The notes under the pieces are model-generated. The model searched no databases. It saw nothing but the letters and a program-made list of their open reading frames with translations, and was not told the DNA's origin. A DNA stretch of 64,000 nt from Knoellia sinensis KCTC 19936 (GTDB lineage: Bacteria > Actinomycetota > Actinomycetes > Actinomycetales > Dermatophilaceae). The stretch is taken from assembly GCF_000768705.1 (NCBI RefSeq), contig NZ_AVPJ01000001.1:62001-126000 (forward strand). Reading direction: 5' to 3'. Of this stretch, positions 22,570-31,053 are shown piece by piece; position 1 is the first letter of the stretch, and every line of letters starts with the position of its first letter. The translations under genes were made by a program, and so were the position numbers.

Positions 22570-22681
22570 AGACTCCCGCGGTCCGCGGGTCATCCGGACC
22601 ACTGCACCAACGCACCACCAGCACACCCGCACCACCAGAGCGTCCGCATCCGGCGGATGCGCATCACGAAGGAGACAGGAC

Positions 22682-22930
22682 ATGGCTCAGAGCGAGCAGG
22701 AGATCCTCGCGGGTCTCGCAGAGATCGTCAACGAGGAGACCGGACTCGAGCCCGAGGCCGTGCAGAGCGACAAGGCGTTCACCGACGACCTCGACATCGA
22801 CTCGCTGTCGATGATGACGATCGTCGTCAACGCCGAGGAGAAGTTCGGCGTGCGCATCCCCGACGACGAGGTCAAGAACCTCCGCACCGTCGGAGACGCC
22901 GTCTCGTTCATCAAGTCCAACCAGAGCTGA
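22682..22930 (+). CDS. acpP: Acyl carrier protein
   Basis: 82-residue acidic four-helix carrier protein. The phosphopantetheine attachment Ser lies in DIDSLS (about residue 40) with the helix II MMTIVVNAEEKFGV. A GAAGGAGACAGG site precedes the ATG. It sits between fabH and fabF after a 112-bp gap; the gap is GC-rich and I see no gene or clear terminator in it. Confidence 0.96.
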   Translation: MAQSEQEILAGLAEIVNEETGLEPEAVQSDKAFTDDLDIDSLSMMTIVVNAEEKFGVRIPDDEVKNLRTVGDAVSFIKSNQS

Positions 22931-22995
22931 TCCGTCGGCGCCGCCCCACGACCTGGGGCGGCGCCGGGACCATCCATTCCTAGGAGTCATCGAAC

Positions 22996-24240
22996 ATGAG
23001 CACCGAACGTCGCGTCGTCGTCACCGGTCTCGGCGCCACCACCCCCCTCGGCGGCACCATCACCGCGACATGGGACGCCCTTCTCGCCGGCACCCCCGGT
23101 GCGCGTCCGCTGACTCAGGACTGGGTCGCGGAGCACGACCTCCCCGTGACCTTCGCCGCCTCGATCCACACCTCCCCCGAGGAGGTGCTCACCAAGGTCG
23201 AGTGCCGGCGCATGGACCTCAGCGCGCAGTACGCCATGGTCGCCTCGCGTGAGGCGTGGGCCGACGCGGGCGCCCCCGAGGTCGACCCCGAGCGCTTCAT
23301 GGTCGCCATCGGATCCGGGATGGGCGGCGTCACCACCCTGCTTGACCAGTGGGACAACCTGAGGGAGAAGGGCGTCCGCCGTGTCTTCCCACTGACCGTC
23401 CCGATGATCATGCCCAACAGCAGCAGTGGCAACGTCTCGCTGCACCTCGGTGCGCGTGCAGGGGCACACACCGCGGTGTCCGCGTGCGCCTCCGGCGCCG
23501 AGTCGATGGGCCTGGCCGTCGACCAGATCCTCGCGGGCCGGGCAGACATCGTCATCGCCGGCGGCACCGAGGCCGCCATCCACCCGCTGCCCTTCGCCGG
23601 GTTCGCGCAGATGCAGGCCCTCTCGACGCGCAACGACGACCCGGGGCGCGCCTCCCGGCCCTACGACACCGAACGCGACGGCTTCATCATGGGCGAGGGT
23701 GCGGCGGTGATCGTCCTGGAGTCCGAAGAGCACGCCAAGGCCCGCGGCGCCAAGATCTATGCCGAGCTCGCGCCTGCCGGCATGTCCTCGGACGCGCACC
23801 ACATCACGGCCCCCGAGCCGGAGGGCGCGGGCGCCTCACGCGCCATGCGCGAGGCAGTCCAGCGGGCCGGGCTCACCCCGGCCGACATCGTCCACATCAA
23901 CGCGCACGCGACGTCGACGCCCGTGGGCGACGTTGCCGAGGCCAACGCCATCCGCCGCGCCTTCGGTGATGCCACCGACGGCATGTGCGTGAGCGGCACC
24001 AAGTCCATGACCGGTCACCTTCTCGGTGCTGCCGGTGCACTCGAGGCACTCTTCACGATCCTCTCGGTCCATCACCGCATCGCGCCGGCGACGATCAATA
24101 TCGAGAACCTCGACCCCGAGATCCACCTCGACGTCGTGCGTGACGAGCACCGCAAGCTCCCCGAGGGCGACATCGCCGCGCTGAACAACTCCTTCGGCTT
24201 CGGTGGCCACAACGTCGCCCTCGCCGTGAAGAGCATCTGA
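22996..24240 (+). CDS. fabF: Beta-ketoacyl-ACP synthase II
   Basis: 414-residue elongating condensing enzyme. Starts RRVVVTGLGATTPLG; nucleophile Cys in VSACASGAES; the two catalytic His lie in NAHATSTPVGD and MTGHLLGAAGA; the glycine-rich end is NNSFGFGGHN. Uses malonyl-ACP to extend acyl-ACP. TAGGAG precedes the ATG. Its TGA overlaps the ATG of the next gene by one base, tying fatty acid elongation to a carboxyltransferase gene. Confidence 0.96.
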   Translation: MSTERRVVVTGLGATTPLGGTITATWDALLAGTPGARPLTQDWVAEHDLPVTFAASIHTSPEEVLTKVECRRMDLSAQYAMVASREAWADAGAPEVDPERFMVAIGSGMGGVTTLLDQWDNLREKGVRRVFPLTVPMIMPNSSSGNVSLHLGARAGAHTAVSACASGAESMGLAVDQILAGRADIVIAGGTEAAIHPLPFAGFAQMQALSTRNDDPGRASRPYDTERDGFIMGEGAAVIVLESEEHAKARGAKIYAELAPAGMSSDAHHITAPEPEGAGASRAMREAVQRAGLTPADIVHINAHATSTPVGDVAEANAIRRAFGDATDGMCVSGTKSMTGHLLGAAGALEALFTILSVHHRIAPATINIENLDPEIHLDVVRDEHRKLPEGDIAALNNSFGFGGHNVALAVKSI

Positions 24241-25688
24241 TGGCGCACCAGCCCAACGAGGCTTCGGCCACGGCGTCAGCCGCGACGAAGCCCAAGCCGG
24301 ACCGCGCCACCGACCCGCGCAACCCGCGGCTCCGCCTTCAGGCCTTCTTCGACGAGGATTCCGTCGAGTTCATCACCCCTGAGGACGATTCCGGGATGCT
24401 CGCGGCCGTCGGCACGTGCCAAGGCACTCGTGTTGTCGCCTTCTGCTCGGACGCGACGATCATGGGCGGGGCGATGGGCGTCGCCGGCTGCAAGGTCATC
24501 GTGGCGGCCTACGAGCGGGCGCTCGCGGACGGCATACCCGTCGTGGGCATTTGGCACTCAGGGGGCGCTCGTCTCCCTGAGGGTGTCGTGAGCCTCCACG
24601 CCGTCGGCGAGGTGTTCGCGATCATGACCCGCGCGTCGGGCAAGGTCCCTCAGATCTCGGTCGTCATCGGGGCTGCCGCCGGTGGGGCGGCCTACGGTCC
24701 GGCGCTCACCGACATCGTCGTGCTCGCCCCCGAGGGCCGCATCTTCGTCACCGGTCCCGATGTCGTCCGCTCGGTGACTGGTGAGGCCGTCGACGCCCTT
24801 CGACTGGGAGGACCCGAGCCCCACGGGCGCCGCAGCGGCGTCGTCCACGTCGTCACGGAGTCGACCGAACAGGCCTACGAGCGCGGCCGACAGCTCTGCT
24901 CACTGCTCGCCGACCAGGGCACGCTCGACGTCGGGAGCATCGAGGACTTCGACCTCGAGGAGACCTTCCCGGAGTCCGAGAAGCGCGCCTATGACGTCCA
25001 CCCGGTCGTCGACAACGTCCTGGACAAGGGCGCGGATTCCATTGAGCTGCACCCGCGTTGGGCTCCCAACATCGTGACGCAACTCGGCCGCTTCGGTGGT
25101 CGCACGGTGGGCGTGATCGCCAACAACCCGATGCGTCTCGGCGGTTGCCTCGACTCCCCATCCGCCGAGAAGGCCGCGCGGTTCGTCCGCATGTGCGACG
25201 CGTTCGGTGTGCCGCTCATCGTCCTCGTCGACGTTCCCGGCTACCTGCCCGGCGTCGGCCAGGAGTGGGATGGCGTCGTGCGCCGCGGGGCCAAGTTGCT
25301 CCACGCCTTCGCCGAGGCGACCGTGCCCCGAGTCACGCTGGTCACCCGCAAGACCTACGGCGGCGCCTACATCGCGATGAACTCGCGTTCCCTCGGTGCG
25401 ACCCGTGTGTTCGCCTGGCCCACGGCTCACGTCGCCGTCATGGGTTCCGTGGCCGCCATCCGGATCCTCCACCGACGTCGCCTGGCGGAGGTCGACGACC
25501 ACGAGCGCCCGACGGTCGAGCAACAACTGGCCGACGAGCACGACCGTCTGTCCGGTGGTCTGCCGCGGGCGGTCGAGATCGGTGTCGTCGACGAGATCGT
25601 CGAGCCGTCGGTCACACGGTCCGCCCTCGCCAGGGCGATCGCCGAGGCACCCCAACGGCGAGGCGAGCACGGCAACATCCCCCTGTAG
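24240..25688 (+). CDS. Acyl-CoA carboxylase carboxyltransferase (beta) subunit
   Basis: 482-residue carboxyltransferase of the AccD/PccB type; moves CO2 from carboxybiotin to acetyl- or propionyl-CoA, giving the malonyl-CoA used by the upstream genes. Two crotonase-like halves are visible: N-terminal with MGVAGCKV, HSGGARLPEG and GAAAGGAAYGP; C-terminal with DVPGYLPGVGQEWDG, KTYGGAYIAMNS and FAWPTAHVAVMG. Substrate preference cannot be read. It is the last gene of the operon; no biotin-carrier subunit lies nearby. A copy of the GTATGCCGTCC motif inside it uses a rare ATA codon. Confidence 0.92.
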   Translation: MAHQPNEASATASAATKPKPDRATDPRNPRLRLQAFFDEDSVEFITPEDDSGMLAAVGTCQGTRVVAFCSDATIMGGAMGVAGCKVIVAAYERALADGIPVVGIWHSGGARLPEGVVSLHAVGEVFAIMTRASGKVPQISVVIGAAAGGAAYGPALTDIVVLAPEGRIFVTGPDVVRSVTGEAVDALRLGGPEPHGRRSGVVHVVTESTEQAYERGRQLCSLLADQGTLDVGSIEDFDLEETFPESEKRAYDVHPVVDNVLDKGADSIELHPRWAPNIVTQLGRFGGRTVGVIANNPMRLGGCLDSPSAEKAARFVRMCDAFGVPLIVLVDVPGYLPGVGQEWDGVVRRGAKLLHAFAEATVPRVTLVTRKTYGGAYIAMNSRSLGATRVFAWPTAHVAVMGSVAAIRILHRRRLAEVDDHERPTVEQQLADEHDRLSGGLPRAVEIGVVDEIVEPSVTRSALARAIAEAPQRRGEHGNIPL

Positions 25689-25717
25689 CCCCCTACTTCC
25701 CCGCCGGAAGTGGGTTG

Positions 25718-25758
25718 CTCGGACTTCGCCCACCTTCGTTTGCCATGCGAAGTCCGAG
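25718..25758. terminator. Hairpin downstream of carboxyltransferase gene
   Basis: Arms 25718-25729 and 25747-25758 (CTCGGACTTCGC and complement) around a 17-nt loop, 29 nt after the stop. First of two hairpins in the convergent space. Confidence 0.55.
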
Positions 25759-25774
25759 GTTCCGCGCCGGACAG

Positions 25775-25813
25775 CGCGAGGCCCGCTCCCCCTGTACGGG
25801 AGCGGGCCTCGCG
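25775..25813. terminator. Strong GC hairpin, bidirectional terminator
   Basis: Perfect 16-bp arms (25775-25790, 25798-25813) and a 7-nt loop between the convergent carboxyltransferase and DUF3145 genes. There is no U-tract. Confidence 0.7.
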
Positions 25814-25850
25814 ACGTCTGAAGGTGCCTGCTGTCAGGCGGTCGGGTGTA

Positions 25851-26366
25851 TCAGCCGACCTTGTGCAGCCAGCGGACGGGCGCACCGTCGCCGGCATAGC
25901 GGAAGGGCTCGAGCTCGGCGTCCCACTCGGTGCCGAGCACTTCCTCGAGCATCTCCTCGATGGCGTCGGTCGAACCCTGGGCCAGCATGAGGATCTCCTT
26001 GAGGCGCTCCTCGTTCACGACGGCATCACCACTCGCGGAGGTCGTCGCGTGGTGGATCCCGAGGCTGGGGGTGTGCGACCAGCGAGACCCGTCGCACCCC
26101 GCGCTGGGGTCCTCCGTGACCTCGTAGCGGAGACCCTGCCAGCCGCGCAGCGTCGAGGCCAGGTGGGCGCCCGTGCCCTGCTCGCCGATCCACGACCACT
26201 CCCCGCGCATGTGTCCGGGCGCGGCGGGCTGAGCGGTCCAGTCGATGACAACCCTGGATCCCGTGGCCTTCTCGAGGGCCCAGGCGATGTGAGGGCACAG
26301 CGCTGCTGGGGCTGAGTGGATGAACACCACTCCCCGGGTCGACACACGTCGCGTCGCGACAGACAT
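25851..26366 (-). CDS. DUF3145 family protein
   Basis: 171-residue soluble protein matching the actinomycete-only DUF3145 family: TRGVVFIHSAPAALCPHIAWAL, WTAQPAAPG, LRYEVTEDPS and a helical C-terminus with GTEWDAELEPFRYAGDG. ATG 26366 is preceded by GGAGG. Family members are typically found beside the FAS operon, as here, convergent to its end. Function is unknown; synteny hints at a link to lipid metabolism. Confidence 0.88.
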   Translation of the reverse strand: MSVATRRVSTRGVVFIHSAPAALCPHIAWALEKATGSRVVIDWTAQPAAPGHMRGEWSWIGEQGTGAHLASTLRGWQGLRYEVTEDPSAGCDGSRWSHTPSLGIHHATTSASGDAVVNEERLKEILMLAQGSTDAIEEMLEEVLGTEWDAELEPFRYAGDGAPVRWLHKVG

Positions 26367-26701
26367 CCTGGCCTCCTTCACGTGCAAGGGACGTCTTCCC
26401 CAACGCCGTCGCACGTTCGTTCTTGGAGGGCACAGATCTGTATGCCGGCCAGCTCACTGTGAGGGCACCTTGCGTGCCGCTGTTTGTCGCCTCACGAGCG
26501 AACTCGTGACACGTGAGGCTCATCATGCCGCATGAGCACCACGAACATCACGCGCGACACGAACCAACTTCCACCCCGCCGGGGAAGCTCACCAAGCCTC
26601 GGCTGCACAGTCGAGGTAGTAGGAAACGCCGAAGCAGCACCACTGACTTCGGCGTGTCTTACTACCTCGACTCAGCGCCGGCGATGCGGAAACTCGAACC
26701 G
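26367..26701. other. 335-bp gene-free interval with one long hairpin
   Basis: I find no supported gene here. It holds the DUF3145 promoter side, a CTGTATGCCGG motif copy near 26438 and the long inverted repeat at 26610-26671. A short frame over 26513-26767 runs through the tRNA and is not a gene. Confidence 0.6.
26610..26671. terminator. Long imperfect hairpin 3' of the CAU tRNA
   Basis: 25-nt arms at 26610-26634 and 26647-26671 pair with two mismatches around a 12-nt loop. It starts 31 nt beyond the tRNA 3' end on the minus strand, so it may end the tRNA transcript. The sequence is unlike the CGACTTTGTGCCC family. Confidence 0.55.
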
Positions 26702-26778
26702 TGGTGGGGCGACTCGGGCTTGAACCGAGGACCGACGGATTATGAGTCCGCTGCTCTGACCGACTGAGCTACCGCCCC
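26702..26778 (-). tRNA. tRNA with CAU anticodon (elongator Met, or Ile2 if lysidine-modified)
   Basis: Full cloverleaf on the minus strand: acceptor GGGGCGG pairs with TCGCCCC, D arm AGCTCAGTCGG, anticodon loop CTCATAA, T arm CTCGG-TTCAAGC-CCGAG, and CCA is encoded. G1 pairs with C72, so it is not the initiator tRNA. CAU may read AUG, or AUA after TilS lysidylation; sequence alone does not decide. Confidence 0.93.
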
Positions 26779-26905
26779 TGAAAGCGGAGCCGAGCCTACC
26801 TGCGGAGGGTGAGCACACGGCATACGCCATGGAACGTGGCGACACCAGACATTGCGAATCGGTGTCGCATCGACGCGTATAAGCGTGACGGGCACCACGT
26901 AGCGG

Positions 26906-26911
26906 TAGGTT
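26906..26911 (+). promoter_or_regulatory. Candidate -10 box TAGGTT of gluA, leaderless
   Basis: TAGGTT ends 7 nt before the gluA ATG. The same hexamer with the same spacing precedes the ASCH-domain gene at 56893. Confidence 0.5.
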
Positions 26912-26918
26912 TCCGAGC

Positions 26919-27659
26919 ATGACTGAGCCTCTGGTCGTCCTCAAGGACGTCAACAAGCACTTCGGCGACCTCCACGTCCTCAAGGACATCAACATGGAGA
27001 TCGGCAAGGGAGAGGTGGTCGTCGTCATCGGCCCCTCCGGCTCCGGCAAGTCGACCCTCTGCCGCGCGATCAACCGCCTCGAGACGATCGAGTCGGGCAC
27101 GATCACCATCGACGGAAAGACCCTCCCGGAGGAGGGCAAGGCGCTGGCCCACCTGCGCGCGGACGTCGGCATGGTCTTCCAGTCCTTCAACCTCTTCGCG
27201 CACAAGACGATCCTCGACAACGTCACGCTCGGCCCGATCAAGGTCCGCAAGCAGAAGAAGGGCGAGGCCGAGAAGCGCGCCATGGAGTTGCTCGAGCGGG
27301 TCGGCGTCGCGCACCAGGCACAGAAGTTCCCGGCACAGCTCTCCGGTGGCCAGCAGCAGCGCGTCGCGATCGCACGGTCGTTGGCCATGGATCCCAAGGT
27401 CATGCTCTTCGACGAGCCCACGTCGGCCCTCGACCCCGAGATGATCAACGAGGTTCTCGACGTCATGGTGAGCCTCGCCAAGGAGGGCATGACGATGGTC
27501 GTCGTGACCCACGAGATGGGCTTCGCCCGCAAGGCCGCCAACCGCGTCGTCTTCATGGACGACGGACAGATCGTCGAACAGAACACGCCCGAGGAGTTCT
27601 TCACCAATGCCCAGAGCGACCGGGCCAAGGACTTCCTCGGCAAGATCCTCACCCACTGA
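26919..27659 (+). CDS. gluA: Glutamate-type ABC importer ATP-binding protein
   Basis: 246-residue ATPase of a polar amino acid importer (GlnQ/GluA class). Walker [11 protein letters not shown]-loop VFQSFNLF, signature LSGGQQQR, Walker [13 protein letters not shown] and H-loop VTHEMGFA are all intact. Gene order ATPase, binding lipoprotein and two permeases equals gluABCD of Corynebacterium, hence the symbol; substrate could be glutamate or a related amino acid. First gene of the operon. Confidence 0.92.
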   Translation: MTEPLVVLKDVNKHFGDLHVLKDINMEIGKGEVVVVIGPSGSGKSTLCRAINRLETIESGTITIDGKTLPEEGKALAHLRADVGMVFQSFNLFAHKTILDNVTLGPIKVRKQKKGEAEKRAMELLERVGVAHQAQKFPAQLSGGQQQRVAIARSLAMDPKVMLFDEPTSALDPEMINEVLDVMVSLAKEGMTMVVVTHEMGFARKAANRVVFMDDGQIVEQNTPEEFFTNAQSDRAKDFLGKILTH

Positions 27660-27683
27660 CCCAGCCCAACCCAGGAGGAAAAA

Positions 27684-28541
27684 ATGAAGGTTCGTCAGTT
27701 CAGCGCGATCATCGCCGCGTCGGTGCTCACGCTCGGTCTCGCCGCGTGCGGCGACAGCGCCGACGACGGAGGTGCTGACGCCGGCAGCGGCAGCACGGGC
27801 GGCGGCGGCAAGGCCGTCAAGATCGGCATCAAGTTCGACCAGCCAGGGCTCGGCCTCAAGGAGGGTGAGAACTACACCGGCCTCGACGTCGACGTCGCCA
27901 AGTACGTCGCGAAGGAGCTGGGTAGCGAGGAGGGCGACATCACCTGGGTGCAGGCGCCGTCCGCTCAGCGCGAGACCCTCATCTCGACCGGTCAGGTCGA
28001 CATGATCTTCGCGACCTACTCGATCACGGACAAGCGCAAGGAGACCGTCTCCTTCGCCGGCCCGTACTTCATCGCCGGTCAGGACCTCCTCGTCCGCGCC
28101 GACGACACCTCGATCACCGGCTCGGAAGCCCTCAACGGCAAGAAGCTGTGCTCGGTCACGGGATCCACGTCCGCCCAGAAGGTCAAGGACGTCGTGCCCG
28201 GAGTTCAGCTCCAGGAGTTCGGCACCTACTCCGAGTGCGTCGCCGCGCTCACCTCTGGCGGCATCGACGCGCTGACGACGGACAACACGATCCTCGCCGG
28301 CTACGCCGCGCAGGACCAGTACAAGGGCAAGCTCAAGGTCGTCGGCAAGACCTTCTCCGAAGAGCGCTACGGCATCGGCATCAAGAAGGGTGACACCGCC
28401 CTCTGCGAGCAGATCAACACCGCTCTGAAGAAGATGGTCGACACCGGCGAGTGGCAGAAGGCCGTGGACGCGAACCTCGGCCCGGCCGGCTTCAAGGTCG
28501 ACACCACGAAGAACCCGCCGACCGCGGACGCCTGCTCCTGA
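27684..28541 (+). CDS. gluB: Glutamate-binding lipoprotein
   Basis: 285-residue substrate-binding protein. A signal peptide with lipobox LAAC places the lipidated Cys at residue 22, followed by an Asp/Gly/Ser linker and an SBP_bac_3 domain (VKIGIKFDQPGLGLKEG, GLDVDVAKYVAKELG, FATYSITDKRKETVSFAGPYF). A strong AGGAGG site precedes the ATG. A hairpin between this gene and gluC probably lowers permease expression relative to binding protein. Confidence 0.93.
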   Translation: MKVRQFSAIIAASVLTLGLAACGDSADDGGADAGSGSTGGGGKAVKIGIKFDQPGLGLKEGENYTGLDVDVAKYVAKELGSEEGDITWVQAPSAQRETLISTGQVDMIFATYSITDKRKETVSFAGPYFIAGQDLLVRADDTSITGSEALNGKKLCSVTGSTSAQKVKDVVPGVQLQEFGTYSECVAALTSGGIDALTTDNTILAGYAAQDQYKGKLKVVGKTFSEERYGIGIKKGDTALCEQINTALKKMVDTGEWQKAVDANLGPAGFKVDTTKNPPTADACS

Positions 28542-28558
28542 TCCACACCGAGACGCTT

Positions 28559-28600
28559 GAAGGTATGCCGTCCGCTCACCGGGGCGGGCGGCATACCTTC
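28559..28600. terminator. gluB-gluC intergenic hairpin built from inverted motif copies
   Basis: 17-bp arms at 28559-28575 and 28584-28600 pair with one G-U position. Each arm contains a GTATGCCGYCCGC copy, one in each orientation. It is likely a partial terminator or 3' stabiliser protecting the gluAB message. Confidence 0.7.
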
Positions 28601-28638
28601 GTGCGAATCACGTTCCCCCGCAACGGAAAGGTCTCTGC

Positions 28639-29304
28639 ATGCAAGAGATCCTGAGTGACTATGACGTGCTGGCTGCGTTCTGGGGCACCATCAAACTGTC
28701 GATCCTCGGAACGATCGGTGCCTTGATCCTCGGGACGATCGTCGCCGTCCTGCGCCTGTCACCGGTGCGTGTCTTCCAATGGATCGGGACGTGGTACGTC
28801 AACACGTTCCGCAACATCCCGCTCACCCTCCTCATGGTGTTCAGCATCCTCGGGTTGACGTTCATCCTGGGGCTGCAGCTCAACTCCGAGGACATCAGCA
28901 GCAACGTCTTCCGGTGGGCAGCCACGATGCTGGCCGTCTACCACGGCGCCTTCATCTGCGAGGCGCTCCGATCGGGCGTCAACACGGTTCCGGTGGGACA
29001 GGCCGAGGCGGCCCGTGCGATTGGCCTGACCTTCGGCCAGAGCATGCGCCATGTCCTCCTTCCACAGGCGTTCCGGGGCTCGATCGCGCCGATCGGGTCC
29101 ACGATCATCGCCCTCATCAAGAACAGCACCGTGGCAGCCGTCATCGGTGCCGGGGAGGCAGCAAACCTGATGTCTGTCGTCATCGAGAACGAGGGCAGCC
29201 GCTTCAGCGTGTTCCTCGTCTTCGCCATCGGCTTCGTCATCCTGACCCTGCCGCTGGGTCTGTTCTTCACGAGCCTGTCGCGTCGCTTGGCGGTGAAGCG
29301 ATGA
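28639..29304 (+). CDS. gluC: Glutamate-type ABC importer permease
   Basis: 221-residue membrane subunit with five helices and the HisM/GlnP EAA loop (EAARAIGLTFGQSMRHVLLPQA). It forms the channel with GluD. AAAGG precedes the ATG. The stop overlaps the gluD start as ATGA, so the two permeases are translationally coupled. Confidence 0.92.
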   Translation: MQEILSDYDVLAAFWGTIKLSILGTIGALILGTIVAVLRLSPVRVFQWIGTWYVNTFRNIPLTLLMVFSILGLTFILGLQLNSEDISSNVFRWAATMLAVYHGAFICEALRSGVNTVPVGQAEAARAIGLTFGQSMRHVLLPQAFRGSIAPIGSTIIALIKNSTVAAVIGAGEAANLMSVVIENEGSRFSVFLVFAIGFVILTLPLGLFFTSLSRRLAVKR

Positions 29305-30209
29305 GCGCCTCCGTCCTCTTCGACGCCCCGGGCCCCAAGGCCCGTCGCCGGCACGCGATCCTCGCCGCGGTCGGAGTCGTGGTGGCTCTCGCCGTGCTCT
29401 ACGTCGTCGTGCGCAAGATGCAGACCGCGAACCAGTTGCAGGGCTTCATGTGGGAGCCCTTCCTCACCGACCGCTCGGTGTGGCGCGACTACCTGCTCCC
29501 CGGCCTCTGGGGCACCATCAAGGCGGCCCTGATCTCGATCACTTTGGCCGGCATCTTCGGGCTGATCTTCGGTGTCGGACGGCTCTCGACGATCGCCCCG
29601 ATCCGGTGGATCAGCAGCGTCGTGGTGGAGTTCTTCCGCGCCGTCCCGGTGCTGATCATGATGATCTTCGCCTTCGGTGTCTACACCCGCAACGGTGTCT
29701 TCGCCAGCGACATCAACCCACTCGCCGCGGTCGTCACAGGCCTCACCCTGTACAACGGCGCGGTCATCGCCGAACTCGTCCGATCCGGCGTCCACTCGCT
29801 GCCCAAGGGTCAGGGTGAGGCGGGGCTGTCCGTCGGGCTCACCTCGGGACAGGTGCTCCGTTCGATCCAGTTGCCGCAGGCGCTCACTGCGATGCTCCCG
29901 GCGTTGATCGGCCAGTTCGTCACGGTGCTGAAGGACTCCGCGCTGGGAACTGCCATCACCTACACAGAGCTCCTGACGTGGTCCAAGACGTTAGGGTCGG
30001 CCTTCAGCAACACCGTCCCCGCCTACATCGTCGCGGCCATCCTGTTCATCACGATGAACTACCTGCTGTCCCGGTTGGCGGTCACGGTCGAGAAGCGGCT
30101 GAACCGCCGGGGCAAGACGGCTGGCGGTGCGCACCTGGACGCGGTGCCCCTGCCCGGCGCCCCTCCGGTCATGGAAGCTGCTGCTGAACCGAGCACCACC
30201 GGTCGGTGA
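29301..30209 (+). CDS. gluD: Glutamate-type ABC importer permease
   Basis: 302-residue membrane subunit. It has an extra N-terminal helix (about 20-40) and a ~50-residue loop before the standard five-helix core, with the EAA loop GEAGLSVGLTSGQVLRSIQLPQAL. A Pro/Ala-rich C-terminal tail follows. ATG overlaps the gluC stop. The frame runs further upstream through gluC as shadow. A strong terminator follows at 30239. Confidence 0.92.
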   Translation: MSASVLFDAPGPKARRRHAILAAVGVVVALAVLYVVVRKMQTANQLQGFMWEPFLTDRSVWRDYLLPGLWGTIKAALISITLAGIFGLIFGVGRLSTIAPIRWISSVVVEFFRAVPVLIMMIFAFGVYTRNGVFASDINPLAAVVTGLTLYNGAVIAELVRSGVHSLPKGQGEAGLSVGLTSGQVLRSIQLPQALTAMLPALIGQFVTVLKDSALGTAITYTELLTWSKTLGSAFSNTVPAYIVAAILFITMNYLLSRLAVTVEKRLNRRGKTAGGAHLDAVPLPGAPPVMEAAAEPSTTGR

Positions 30210-30238
30210 CCACTGCCCCGCTCAACGCGCAGGCATGA

Positions 30239-30274
30239 CGAAGGGCCCGGATCCATGCGGATCCGGGCCCTTCG
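30239..30274. terminator. Perfect 16-bp hairpin between gluD and tRNA-Asn
   Basis: Arms 30239-30254 and 30259-30274 with loop ATGC. It can serve gluD on plus and tRNA-Asn on minus (5 nt from the tRNA 3' end). Confidence 0.8.
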
Positions 30275-30278
30275 TGAT

Positions 30279-30354
30279 TGGCTCCCCCGGTTGGACTCGA
30301 ACCAACAACCTGCCGATTAACAGTCGGCTGCTCTGCCAATTGAGCTACAGGGGA
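30279..30354 (-). tRNA. tRNA-Asn (GTT anticodon)
   Basis: Cloverleaf on the minus strand: acceptor TCCCCTG with CGGGGGA, anticodon loop CTGTTAA, T arm GTTGG-TTCGAGT-CCAAC, discriminator G and encoded CCA. The anticodon GTT reads Asn codons. Confidence 0.96.
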
Positions 30355-30534
30355 AAGGCGCTGACGTTGGTGCTGTGTCAGCGCGCTGCGCAACGATAGC
30401 AAAGGGTGGGGCCAGTCACGAAAACGGCCCCATCCGGCCACCTCCTGACTGGGCCATGACGGGGAAGTCGGGACAGGACGCGGCAATATTCGCGTCATCC
30501 GACGACTTCCGTGGCATCGCCCGCATCGGCCTCT

Positions 30535-31053
30535 TCAGATGAGTCCGACCTGCTCGCGCAGCCGGTCGAGCGCGGCTCGCGTCTCCTCTGCCACGCCGGG
30601 GTCGGACGAGCGCACACCACGCCCCAGGATCGTCTGACCCAGCAGCGCCTGAGTGGCCAGGTCCTTGCGCACCACGACCCGCGCCTTGCGCTTGTCGCCA
30701 AGGTCGACCTCGTCCGACAGCACCACGGTGGCCTGGACGCGCTCGCGCAACACCTGCGGGAACGTCGACGGCAGTTCGATCTCCCACACTGACGCGGGGG
30801 CCTTGTCGACCCAGTTCACGGTGAGGCGCCTCGTCTCGTCGTTCCAGGAGCCGGTGTCGACCATGTGCCACGGTCGGTCGAGGTCCACGGAACCGGACCG
30901 GACGGCATACACATGAGTTTTGGTGGCGACGACGTATGCCGTGGAGCGCACGTCCCGCGCGATGCTCAGCACGTCGCGGGCTCGCTCGCCAAGGACCGAC
31001 GCCACTTCCGTGGGAACTTCGGGTCCGCGCCGTCCCAGTCGGCCGAGCTTCAC
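30535..31053 (-). CDS. Conserved hypothetical protein following dnaG
   Basis: 172-residue soluble protein, charged and mostly beta in its centre (TAYVVATKTHVYAVRSG, WHMVDTGSWNDE, LTVNWVDKAP) with a helical C-terminus (EETRAALDRLREQV). No named family recognised. GTG start overlaps the dnaG stop as GTGA, so it is cotranslated with primase, and tight coupling to dnaG is the only functional clue. The centre resembles a small PH-like or TIR-unrelated beta fold, but this is a guess. About 180 bp after it hold no gene. Confidence 0.7.
   Translation of the reverse strand: MKLGRLGRRGPEVPTEVASVLGERARDVLSIARDVRSTAYVVATKTHVYAVRSGSVDLDRPWHMVDTGSWNDETRRLTVNWVDKAPASVWEIELPSTFPQVLRERVQATVVLSDEVDLGDKRKARVVVRKDLATQALLGQTILGRGVRSSDPGVAEETRAALDRLREQVGLI

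Noticed and set aside
26513-26767. 84-codon plus-strand frame over the CAU tRNA
   Set aside because: It runs through the antisense of the tRNA and the hairpin, has no coding character and no ribosome site.
26672-27652. 326-codon minus-strand frame opposite gluA
   Set aside because: It is the antisense shadow of a clearly recognised ATPase gene and also crosses the tRNA.
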